Shown in pieces: positions 45,002 through 57,200 of a DNA stretch of 64,000 nucleotides. The stretch is from Strigamia acuminata (Eukaryota; Arthropoda; Chilopoda; Geophilomorpha; Linotaeniidae). Position numbers and translations under genes: made by a program. Position 1 is the first letter of the stretch; every line of letters begins with the position of its first letter. The stretch lies in NCBI GenBank assembly GCA_949358305.1, contig OX442320.1, positions 8,882,259 through 8,946,258 on the forward strand, in the 5' to 3' direction. Under the pieces are notes generated by a model that was not told the DNA's origin, did no database searches, and was given only the letters and a program-made list of their open reading frames with translations.

Positions 45002-48000
45002 ATGTCAACTGAATCCCACCGGCAAGACGACCTAACAATGGACAACTCAACAACCACCCCAACAAACCCATCCATCGCCGGAGCCAAACTCACCGTCCTC
45101 GCCCTCATGTTCGCCATCATCCTCCTCGGCAACACCATAGTAATCACCTCTCTGCTCATCCGTCGCAAGAAACTCACGCGCATGTACTTCTTCATCCTCC
45201 ACCTGTGCATCGCCGACCTCATCGTCGCTTTCCTGCACGTCCTGCCGCAACTCTGCTGGGACGTGACGCACCGATTCCAGGGCAACGACTTTCTCTGCAA
45301 AGTGATCAAATTCGGCCAGTTGCTCGGCCCGTACCTGAGTTCGTACGTACTCGTGGGCATGGCGATCGATCGCTACCTCGCCATTTGTTTCCCGCTCAAC
45401 TCGTGGGCCGCCACGCGTTCCAAGGGCATGGTTTGCGTCGCCTGGGTGGTGTCGGTCGTGTTCAGCAGTCCGCAGATGTTTCTGTTTAGTTACGAGTACG
45501 TGGAGGAGTTTAGGGATTGGACTTGTTGGGTTTATTTCACGCAGGAGGAGGAGCGTGCTTATGTTACGTGGTATTTTGTTGCTAATACGTTCGTGCCTCT
45601 GCTCGTGCTTGTTTACACGTATTCGGCGATTTGTTGGGCGGTTTGGAGGAATTTTAGGCATAAGAAGCAGTCGCCGAAAGGGGATTTTGAGTGCGTGGCG
45701 CCGGAGAATCCGGTGGTGTGTTTGTCGGTGCCGGAAAATGGGAATCATATTGAACGGAATGGATCGTGCAGATTTAAAGGTATTGTTTGTGATTTGGTTT
45801 CATTTGATCGATTTTGGGAGATGAAATCTTCTATTTTTAGTTTGGGTGATTGTGTTTTTTCAAAGCAAACTGGGCTGGTAATCAGATTTGCATACATTTG
45901 GCAAATTTCAGAAAGTTTAATAAAATTCTAAAAAGGAAAATTTTAAAAATATTCAAATTTGAATGAAATTTGTTGGGAATGAACTCCTGTGGTTTGAGGT
46001 AAAAATTCAAAATTTTCAACAACAAAATCCAAAATTTTTGTTGGGGTTGTTTGATGATTTCCCACTGCGTCCTAAATCACGTAACGTCCGATTGACATTA
46101 CGTGCAAAGAGTGTAAAGCATCTATAGGACGTTTCACTGATTACTTGAATAAATCAGTTCTTAATCAAAGTCGTTCCTTGCATGTAATATTCGTTCTTTT
46201 AGCAACGTAACAACAGGTTATGGGCCCAGCATGCTTCCACTGCGCTAACTAATTGTTAAAATCATTGTAATCGCTTTTTCAAGTAACTAAATCTTGTTAA
46301 ATCAAAGCCGAAACATTCATAAAAAAATTCCAAAATTTTCACAAAATAATTCTAAAGTTTTCATAAAAAATTCCAAAATTGTCACAAAAAAATTCCAAAA
46401 TTTTCATAAAAACATTCCAAAATTGTCATAATAAAATTCCAAATTTTTTATAAAAAAAATGCCAAAATTTTCATAAAAAATTCTCATCAAACAAATCCCA
46501 AATTTCCATCAAATTCCATCAAAAGAATGCAAAATTTCCAACAAAAAAATGCAAAATTTTACAAACCGATTCAGAAAAACCCAAAAATTAAAAACCTCGT
46601 TCCACCAACCTCACCAATTTTATTGCGCAGCAAATTCTAGCACATAAGAAGAAGATACATTCATACTGCAACGCAAACACCAATTTGTTGACCTCCACAC
46701 GACAAACTGCAACGTCTGCAATTTATTTAACTGCACCAAACGCAGCGTAAACACTCCACGATCTTCACTACAACCTACTTGTAAAGTCAAGTCCTATTTG
46801 CATCACCAACCAATTCTATTCACACTCATTTAAAGCCACCATTCCCCATACCTCCATAAATCCCCTCACTTCCGAATAAATTGGCATCCGACATATCCTA
46901 TCACATATCATTACGACAACATATCACTTTCCTGACATTTTATCCCAAACTTCCACGAGCATTTATCTGTCACCATTTATTTCCATCCGTATTTGTTCTC
47001 TTTCAACACAAACTGCGCGATTTAGCTAATTAGGCCATTTGCTTAAATGTGGACAACAGTCCTAATCAACAACTGATTAATAGCCGCTCACTAGCTCAGG
47101 AATGATGCAATAAAACGTGCGAAAAGGAGAGCGAAGCTGTGTTGTTGGTTGGTGCATGCTTAATGAACACCTGCTGGTTTTGTGGCTCAAGCAGAGCTCT
47201 GTCTGGGTAAATAAATCACAATTCACCTTCCCAGCAGTGTGTAAAGCCAATAGGAACAGAACGGATGCAATGTTTAGAGATTTTGATCCGCATTGCATCC
47301 GTGTTTGGATCAGAATTAAAGCTTGGCCTGATCGCCGCTATTAATGATTTATTCATCACGGCTCCACTCGAAAACATATACGGCGTTCGTGTGTTTCTTG
47401 GTTGTGCGAGCAAAGATGGAGTTGGATGTTCTGGGAAGAAGTTACGAAGCGACCATCGCAATTTTAGTAATAATCTTCAGAATATCAAGAAAACTCAAAT
47501 TTCAGGGACGCATACTCACGTAATAACGAGACAGGGACTCCAGATTGTTGGGTTTTGGTCTTTAATCCGTTGTCTAGGGGTGGGGTCACCTATCTCACTG
47601 TTAGGCACGCTACACCGGCAACCGTCTCGTCACCCATGGGACTTACCGACATGCTGGTATAAACTTAATCTTCAGAATATCAAGAAAACTCAAATTTCAG
47701 GGACACTCACGTAATAACGAGACAGGGACTCCAGATTGTTGGGTTTTGGCCTTTAATCCGTTGTCTAGGGGTGGGGTCATCTATCTCACTGTTAGGCACG
47801 CTACACCGGCAACCGTCCCGTCACCCATGGGACTTACCGGCATGCTGGTATAAACTGTTTGACTGTAATTCCAAAAGCCTGGTAAACTCGTGTCTAACGG
47901 CATGTAGCTTAAAGCGGGGTAATACGGTAAGACTGGTGTAGGGAACCTGCCAAGAGCCATTTGTATATTTATAACATCATTTGCGGGCCATACAAAATCA

Positions 48001-51000
48001 TCAACTTTGCTTGCTATATCGCAAGACCCCGAGGCATCGGGTAATTTTGAGTCAATATTAAATTGAGAGCGATGTTAATCAATATGATGGATTAAAACTA
48101 CACAAGCAATATAAATGGAATTAAAGTTGAATTTCAATAGTTTATCTAGTACCCTGGATTGAAGGACCGAAAACTCCTTGTTAAACTTCCCATGAAGAGC
48201 ACATCGGTGCTCTGATTGGCTGAATCATTGCATTGTGGAAGCTCGATCCTCCCGTCTGGAAAGTAAACATGAATTTAAATACGATGGAGTGTTTTTTTTT
48301 TGTTGAAATAGAGCTCAAAAAATATATAAAAACTTGGGCAAATGCAAGACTGATTGCAGACATGTAAAACATCCTGAAGAAGAAATTGAATTTAAAGATA
48401 TAAAACATGAAAAAAAATGATGTGTGTTTGCTTTCGACCACACGATAAAAGTGAAACTTCTAGATCGAAAATTATGTCCTGGATATTTGATATTACCGGT
48501 ATTTCCTAGAATTTTCTCTTTCGACCCTTCAATCCTTTGTCCTAGATTGAGATACTGTTAGATCCAATTGTATACGTTAATTTACACCACGTTCACACCA
48601 ACAGATCGAGTTTGGCTGGATCTGATCCGCCCGATCAGATCCAACTGAACAGAGTTCCAATATTCACTTGGATGGAGTTGTGTTCGCACCAAAATGTGAT
48701 TCAATCAAACCAAACCGGGTTTTAGTAGCAACAGGTTTTAGAAACACCTCCCTACAATGCTACAGACTGCTGACATTATTTAATGAATTCCAATCCGAAT
48801 CCAATCGTCGAATCGAGTTATGGGAGATCCAAAAGCTTGGTGTGAACATGGTATAATAATTTACCCGTGAGTGTATTTTCACACGTCTCACCTCTCCAAT
48901 TTCAAAATTACACTCATTTATTCATGTTGCCATAGTTACACTACAATTTTCATATTATACATCCCAATTAATGACCACGTTTCAATTAATCGGTAAAGTG
49001 AACAACGGTTTCCAAGCACACAAGATGCACATTTTATTTTACTTTCCTTTCCCCCGTATTTTAAATCCGATAACTTATTTTATTACTTTGTCAATAAAAC
49101 TAAACAACTGAATGCAATTTGAGCAAGCACAGTGGGAGGAGATTATCAGCTTCTTTCATTACAATTTGAGCAATAAAAGCGTGCCTTAATCCCTTTTTTG
49201 TTGTATTTTAACCCTTAAAAATAAATTATTCAATGACCTCGAACTGAAAAAATGGGTCAATTAACATCCAAAGTGTCGCCCTAATTAATTATCGCCACAT
49301 TAAATCACACAAATTGCCATCTGTGCAGTTTTGAAACCGTCAACATCACCCAGTAACGCATCTTTAAGCGTTGGACAACATCAGTCGCATTTGCCGTCTT
49401 TGTCATTCAAATGTTGCAAAGTCCAAAAGTGCACAAAGCTGTTTGTGTTGCTCAGAACATTTCCATTCAATCCCCATGACAATTTTTATATACTTCAATG
49501 CGATTACAAATGATTTTATTGGATTCACCTCTTGCCCTATTGGGATTTCACACCCAATAAGCGGATAAAATAAGAGGATAGATATAAACTTAACTTAACT
49601 GCTCGATAAAGTTTTTTCATTTGATTATCAAACAACAGTTAAAACACCAGGAGTTTAAATAAACCCAAAAGATTCAAAAATATACATTGAAATTGATGTG
49701 TTTCTTGCTTTGGATTGCACTGATTGTAGTTGCATCATGTACAGGAATATTTGCATCAGTGTCTATTCAATTGTCGAAAATACACAGGTGGCGCTGCACA
49801 TACTATTATTTTTCATATATGTGTAGTGTTCTTGTAGATGTTGAGAATGTAAGACATGTAGCAGCAGCTGAAAGTAGGTGACGCTTGGTCTAAGTTCCCA
49901 TTCTGCGCACACGATTTTCTAATTCCAGTTGTTATTTAGCAATATTAAGCCTAATATTAGGTACTATATACAATATTTTGGTACTACGCTGTAAATTACT
50001 TTTACCGATGAGTTTATTGTTGTTTATTTACTGCTAAATAACAACTGGAATTAAAAAATGGAATGCGCAGTACGAAGATACCGGGCGCAAACTGTACAGT
50101 CGTGTTCAAAAAAACTGGACCCTCACTCTATGCTGGCAATTGAAATTGTGAGCAATTTCGTGTTTCGTGCTATTCAAGCTAGTACACAAGGAGAAACAAC
50201 CTGATTGGTTTACGTAATTGTATTTTTGGGAACGTTTTATTTCGACCAATTTTAATTGTGTCCTAATTAGTATCACTTAAATGCGGTCACCTTAGGACCA
50301 CTCCGAGTAATTGCTATTCCTTAAGATGAGGTTATTTCAACATTCCTCTGCAGCTTGTAGTCTTACGGAACTTGTATAAACATCGAATTTCCAATACCGT
50401 ATGGATTTTCATCCCCATCGGCTTAGCATGGAGATCGGGGGAATTAAATGCATATCTCTCCATGCATTTATCGGGAATCGTTGGAGGAATCCACTAAAGA
50501 AAGTAATTTCATCAAGGAGCAGTGGGACTTGTGGGAGGAACTGGAAAGGTTATTTATTCGGAAAGGCTAGAATCTTGGAAATTGCATTCAAATAGCTGTG
50601 GAATTCCAAGGGAAATATTTCCTACGCATATTTAGCTATGTAAACACGGTTTTGAAGCTGATTTTTAAATTCTAATTAATTAATTTTAATTATTAAATAG
50701 TTCTTAATCTTTTTTCTTCTCGTTTAGCGAGCGAAGCAGTTAATCCACGAAGTCATGGCATGCAGAGGATTTCTCGAGCAAAGATTAAAACGGTTAAGTT
50801 GACAGTTGTGGTAATCACATGTTACATTCTTTGCTCGATGCCTTACACGTGTTGCATGATGTGGGTGGCGTACGATAAACGAGCTCAGGAAACCGCGTTT
50901 TATAAAGGTAATTATAAATATCGTATTTCTTCGATTAAAAGTCGCGGCTTATAATTGCAATTTTTTGCCTCGACTTTTAATTGAAGTCGTATACAGTACG

Positions 51001-53556
51001 CACGCACTGCAATGCAATTTCGCGTACATATTGTTCGTGTGTATATAGAATATGAGACATCATATGTTGATACGTTTCAGCAATTATTGCTTCGAGTTTC
51101 TGCAGATATTTATGCGGATTCCGTCCAAAATTCTGCAATTTCGCCTACATTTTGTTCAAAATGGCCACATCAGTGCTGTTTTCGTGTTTATATAGAATAT
51201 GAGACATCATATGTTGATATGTTTCAGCAATTATTGCTTCGAGTTTCTGCAAGTATTTATGCGAATTCCGTCCAGAATTCTAAAAACCTCAATAACTCTG
51301 TCACGAAGATTCACTTCTGCCATGTGGTGTCTTAAGCACACACTATTTGTCTTCTGGTTGATAAAATTAATATTTCAGATGGAAGTTAAAATTAAACAAT
51401 GCTTGGAAGGTTGGCAAACCCTCTTAACGTCTTTCCCTTCCATGTTTACAATTTATACTTAACACAATAGAGATTTTTATTCTCCTTTTTATCTAAAGCT
51501 TCAACATTTGCATCATTAATTCCAAATAATGATGAAAGAAGAACTCCAGACAACAATTTTATCTGTTAACTCGAGAAATAAAAAAAAATTCTATCATTAT
51601 AATAGTAATTCTAAAGAACTTTTTAAAATTTATTTTTGTCTTTAAAAAAAAAAATTTATTTTTCAGTTTCATTGCCAAAAAATCGAGAGTATAATAGATT
51701 AAGTCTTGTCTGAACAAGTGGGTTGAAATAAAATAATGCTTGCTGGTGATCCTTTTCAATTTATTGCTGCACCAAGAGCCAAGAAATAAAATAGCAAAGT
51801 TTGAGAAAAACTTGCTAAAGTTTGAGGGGAATGACCTCAATTTGGTTTCAGTAATCCTTAACTATACAGTCAAGTGCAAATCCCTCATATGAACCCACAA
51901 ATTGCCTTGAAAATTAAATACTGCCAATTATATCAACTGAATCATCCTTTCTCTACTTCCTCCCACAATAACTTGCACCAGACATGTTGCTTTACCCTTC
52001 TTATATCCACCCACACACCAGATGGCCCCAAAACAAACATTTCTCAATTAACAAACCACCAAACAACAGACATTTCTAAGAACAAACATCAAATTTCAAT
52101 TTTTTTTAAAAGTTATAAATAAACCTTGAAAAATAATTTAATTTTACACAAATTTGCGAATTCATGCATGTAAATTCGCAATAAAAGCAAATATTTCATT
52201 AATACCTTCGTTGTTAGTTCCTAAATTAAATCCAAGCGATCAAAACCTCCACAAACAGCGACCAACACAACCCAATAACCGCATTTGCCCGTTTATCACA
52301 ACTGATTAATCTTTAAACAAAAAACTTGGGAGAAAATTACCTCCCTTAATCGATTATTCCAGCACACTACGGATAAAATCCGACCACAAGTGGTGACATT
52401 TACATCACCAAAACCTCATTAAGTCGAGCGTGTTTACATTTTCCCTTCAAATTTCATGCTGAATTAAACCCCAAATTTGTTTATACTGCTCCAAAACATT
52501 CTAAAGAATATTCTGATAAAATTCGGTGATAAATCTGACTAAATTGTTATCGACGCGCGACGCCCGCTCCATGCGGGCAAAGGTCGTCTCGCTGCGGCCG
52601 AGAGAATCCAACCTCCGTCAAAAACTGAAAATCCAATATCACCTAATCAACTTACAAAATAGCCGCTCGATGGCTTTTTTTCTCATCACTGCTCACCTAA
52701 AGGCTTCTTTCCACCCACAAATTTAATTACAAATAGAAAAAAATATCAACGTTCAACGATTAAAAGATGTGGTTTAATAAGGGTGACTTTAATTCGACGA
52801 AATACGGAAATTAAAAAATCCGAGTTTATTGATCGTCCACCAAAAAAGAAAAAAAAATAATGTAACGAGCCAGAATCGCACTCTGTATTCGTTGATGCAG
52901 CGACGGGACTTATCAAATAAAGACTAATTCTTAATCTAATCTCTAAAAACTCTAAATAAAATGGTGGGGAAATAACTACAATTATTTCTTAAAACAAACT
53001 ACTGAATTTATTCTTTTATTCGCGAACAAATAATCCACTTAACTTTGGAAAGGAAATACAAAAATATGATAAAAGAAAATGTAATAATATATCACACTTT
53101 GGTGTTTCAGGGGGATTATTTCCTGTTCTTGTTCTGGTAGCCAGTCTCAACAGTTGCGTAAATCCCTGGGTTTACTTGCTGTTCAACAAGAATCTAGTCC
53201 ACACGTTGCGCCATTACTTGTGCTGCAGCAAAGACAACGAGTCGAAAAACCATCGCACTCTGGCCACAACTTACAGCCGAACATCCATCTCCGAGTCGGT
53301 GGCCCCCCGAGTCGCCTTACACAACCTTCCGCCGTCCACTGACAATTTCTTGACGGTTCGAGACACCAAGCTCACTATTCGTGTCTCGGCCGTCTCGGAC
53401 TCGGCGCTCTATAACTGCGAAAAACGTCATTCGTCTCCCAATTTGAACGTTCCATCAGCATCAGCGCTCGTTTTGTGCTCTCAGCATCACGATACCCAAA
53501 ATCTTCTCACAGATGGCGTTACCATGGAAACGCAGTGTGCATGTGAGCCTGTGTAA
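45002..53556 (+). CDS. Vasopressin/oxytocin-family receptor, gene B (467 aa)
   Basis: Three coding exons, 45002-45779, 50728-50907 and 53111-53556, total 1,404 nt in phase. A strong acceptor at 44967 (TTTCCTATTTACCAG) implies an upstream 5' UTR exon. TM2-TM3 HLCIADLIVAFLHVLPQLCW and DVTHRFQGNDFLC, and TM7 ASLNSCVNPWVYLLF, define the family. DRY is intact (123-125). TM6 reads ILCSMPY: the usual CWxP Trp is Ser296. The TM6-TM7 intron matches that of gene A, and an extra intron lies in the third loop. The N-terminus has an NST glycosylation site. A CC pair after TM7 could be palmitoylated. The start at 45002 or 45038 is possible. Confidence 0.92.
46315..46565. repeat. AT-rich array, ~20-bp unit (ATTCCAAAATTTTCATAAAA) in receptor gene B intron 1
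   Basis: About 11 imperfect units. AAAATTTT and AAAA tracts alternate every 10 bp. Confidence 0.88.
47471..47855. repeat. 195-bp tandem duplication in receptor gene B intron 1
   Basis: Copies 47471-47665 and 47666-47855 start TAATCTTCAGAATATCAAG and end GGTATAAACT. They differ by a few substitutions and a 4-5-bp deletion, indicating a recent duplication. Confidence 0.93.
48582..48856. mobile_element. MITE-like element with 20-bp terminal inverted repeats (275 bp)
   Basis: Left TTACACCACGTTCACACCAA and the complement of the right end differ at two positions. TAAT flanks both ends and may be a target duplication. No coding capacity. Superfamily not assigned. Confidence 0.7.
49903..50070. mobile_element. 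Hairpin MITE with 39-bp inverted ends (168 bp)
   Basis: Ends 49903-49941 and 50032-50070 are inverted copies (TAATTCCAGTTGTTATTTAG core, four mismatches in 39). The 90-bp interior is AT-rich. No clear target duplication is seen. Confidence 0.75.
51014..51280. repeat. Tandem duplication (~120-147 bp) in receptor gene B intron 2
   Basis: GCAATTTCGC(G/C)TACAT ... ATATAGAATATGAGACATCA ... GAATTCCGTCC recurs twice, with about 26 extra bases in copy 2. Open frames across it are repeat-derived. Confidence 0.85.
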
Positions 53557-54226
53557 AATATTCGTGTGTCTTGTTATTTCCAGCAATTTTTTAATTTTTA
53601 ATTTTTTTTAAAAAACTTTTAATTTCCGCCATTTTTTTTTAATTATTTTTTTTTTAAAAAATTTTTAATTTCCGCCATTTTTTTAAAAAAATTATTTAAA
53701 AAAAAAAAAAAAAAATTATTTCCGTCCCTGCCGTATTTTTTATTTATTTTTTATTATTATTTTAGTGAGTAGTCCTTAATCCCCTATTCCTTTTTCCATT
53801 AGAAATAACCAACCAATCAACTACCAAGAACCAAAGTGGATTACGGACAAAAAAAAAAATCAAAAGTGCCTTTAAAAAAAAAATTCAACATTCTGCCGTA
53901 TATTTACATGTACTGTATAAACGCTTCGTTATTCTCGTCTTTTTCTTGTTCAAACATAAAAAAAAATCCAAAAATCCAAAAATTTCCTCCAAAAAATAAA
54001 ACCAATTTCTCCAGTTATCCAAACTCTTTGACCGACCACTCGATTAATGGATACTGATTTACCAGTCAATCTGGTCTCTATCCAACCAGAATAAACCAAA
54101 AAAAAATTACAACCAAACTCAAAAAAAAAAAATTTCATTTATTCCCATCACCGGACATTCGCCTGGGTAAACAACCGCATTGATTTACCCGGATGAGGGC
54201 TAGTATAGACAGGTGAGGAGTCTCTC
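53557..54226. other. Spacer between receptor gene B and FN3/ZP gene
   Basis: Low-complexity A/T runs at 53580-53720; receptor 3' UTR and the 5' flank of the next gene. No other gene. Confidence 0.4.
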
Positions 54227-57200
54227 ATGAGGCGCATGAGAAAAATGGCAACTGGTAAGTGCAATTTATACTTCTGACCCAAATTAAACCTTAAATGGAG
54301 GTTGACCTAATTTGATAAGTCTTCACCGACCCCCATGATTGCCTATTAAACCCATAAAAGATTAGAATTAATCCGAAATGTAGAAATTTTATATTTCAAT
54401 TCTATTTTATTTTTGCATATTCCCTCGGTAACTGCGTATGGGTTCGCTGCAACTGAGCTGAACTTGGCCTCCCGCATAGACTTGTGTCAATTCGTTAGTG
54501 GTCTTTAGTGTTTCCAATATTTTCGTTGTTGCCCATTCTGTTTAGCTGATAACAACGATAAACTGTACCAGGTCACATTCACATCGACTCAACACGTTTC
54601 CACTTTTTTAACGCTGAGCTTTCGCTCTTTGTGTTGTTCGATTGAAAGAGTCGGAGACATCGATTGATTTTCTCTCTCCGATAGTACACTACCAGCAAAG
54701 TTTCTGTATTTTAAGTTTTAACATGGGTTTGAACAGGAAATGTAAAACACAAAATATTTTAGTTTTTGAATGCAGCTACTGATTCTAAAAACACCGTTAT
54801 CCATATTTAAGAATATCGCTGACACCAATTATCGGCAACCGAATATCGTCCGACTATGACACATCTTCGTCTATTGATTTTGCCATTTATAGAACACCAA
54901 AAACCACATATACTTTAAATCCACCTGTTAAAACACTTTAATGGGATATGTCGACTTTCGAACAAACTGCTTTGTAGATTAATAGAACAAGACCAAAATG
55001 GATTTCTCGTTTATCACAGAGAAACTGCCATTGCCTGCAAATTTAGTCCCTCGAGTCTCCGATATCATCTTAAAGGTGCTAGACTTCCTTAAATACGGTT
55101 GACTCAAGTCTACAGTCGAAACTCTTTATAACAAATCGCGATATAACGAATTATCGATACAACGAATACCTAAAAACGGATGGTTTGGTTGGCTGGCCAT
55201 AGAACACAATGTTAAAAAATTACGATATAACAAATTCTCGTTATAACGAATCGATTTTTCGGGTCCCGAAAAGAGCTTCGACTGTATTTCTCCAAGACAT
55301 ACTTTTTCCCTCATAATTCCCCTCTCTTTATTTACTAGGTAAATTAAATTTCAATTCTCGCATCCTCTTAAGCCTTTTTTTATCACCACTTGGCTGGACC
55401 ATAGAGGCTTCACTGCCTAATGCAGGTGAGTCAGACCTGCAAGGATGTTCTTTTGTCATCTTTTCCTTCCTTCCTTCCCTTTTATCTCCCATCCAGAGGT
55501 GGAGGACCTACAAGCGGTGGCAGACTATCACGCCTTCCTGCTCACCTGGAAATTTCCTATGGGACCAAGAGGTCAATTCGTCGTCCGGTATTGCGAGGCG
55601 ACCAACACACTGTGGCAGCACTGCGAAAGACGAGTGTTCAACGAAACCGAAACTGAGATTAAGCTGTTGCCGCCATCTAGTGGCCAAAGATGGAGATTCG
55701 GTGCTATGTTGGATGGTTTGAGATTGGGCACTAAATACGAGATTGTGGTCACGACGCATGCGCAGACTGAAGAGCGCGAATTTCTGTGGCCGAAAAAGCC
55801 GAGGCGTTGGTTGAGTGTTTCGACGAAAGGATGTGAGTAAATTGCCATTGTACAAATGCTTCCTGGATGCATAAATTTTACATATATAGTTGTTGCGAGA
55901 GTCGCACGGTGTTTACCGGAGTTCACCGAAGTTATAGTGGACACCGGCCCTTACTTCGGAGGACGGATCGAAGTTGAAGGTGCAACTGACACCAGGTGTC
56001 ACATCAAAGGCGAAGCAAAAAGCCCGAGAACTCGATATGTTTTCATTATATCTCATGACTTGTGTGCAAGTCGACATGTAAGTACCGGTAATATATTTTC
56101 ACAAGTTGGCACTTGGCAGGCTCTAACTTTAGCTCTAGAGTCTTTGCGAGGTGACGTATGGTCTGGGCCAGTCATTGCGGCCTGTACAAATACATTCCAT
56201 ACTTGCACGAAGCATATCTTTCTTTACCGTTTATTATCCACTTCCAGGTTTTTTTGTTTCTAACTAAAAAACCCTCAGACTAACTGACCCTGGACCAGAG
56301 ATGTGCATTGGCGTAAAAACCGTACCCATTACCCGCCCGTTACCCGTCTCTAATTAAAATTCTCTACCCGTACCCGCCCGTACCCGGGGCATCCCCACAC
56401 CCTACCCTACCCGTACCCGTACCCGTACACGTATTGTGGTGAAATCTAGCAAAACTAATCCATAAGAGATTCTAGTAGCTAAGGTCTAGGGCCAGAGGAA
56501 GAAACGAGAGAAAACACATGTGCAGCAGTGAAATATTGTTTCCTAATACAGCTTCTCATAACAACTGTGTTAGGCACCAATCTGCATAATCTGCTGGTAA
56601 TAATCACTTTTCGTGACCCCAGCTATGCAATCCCCACATGAAGCTTAAGAAGCCCTGATGTAGTGGACTGGTATTTTTCGTCCCAATGTGTTACGGACCG
56701 ATATCATATTTTGTCCTGGTATCGTATTATGTCCCAATGTGTTATGGACTTGTAACCTAACGCCATTATACTAGGCCAGGGGTCGGCAACCTTTAGAGAC
56801 GGAAGAGCCAAAAGTTACAATTTACAAAATTTCCCAGTTGTTAAAGAGCGACTACAGTATTAAATTAGGTCCCATACAGCCGCATCTTGACATCGAAAGA
56901 GCCGCATGTTGCCGACCCCTGTACTAGGCCTATATAATCTTAGCGTTTCAATAATAAATTGGTAGACCGGCAACCTCTTGCTTGTGGACTGTCGCCGGTA
57001 GGTAGACTTTGAGAAGCACTAAATAAAGGCATAAATGGTATGATACGTAAACTAAACATATCATTTATAGATGTGGTGTATCATACGCGTATAATTAAAA
57101 TTGCGATTTATGAATTTATTTCCGGATTTTCGAAAAATATGCATTTATAGCCAATTTCGGCTGTTTATTGAATATAAATGTTTCGCATGCATTTATCCGA

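Noticed and set aside
45047-45748. 233-codon minus-strand frame
   Set aside because: Shadow of the receptor B coding exon.
49696-49881. 61-codon frame with a signal-like start (MCFLLWIALIVVASC)
   Set aside because: Lies inside the receptor B intron, with no promoter, polyA signal or homologue recognised; hydrophobic starts are common by chance in AT-rich DNA.
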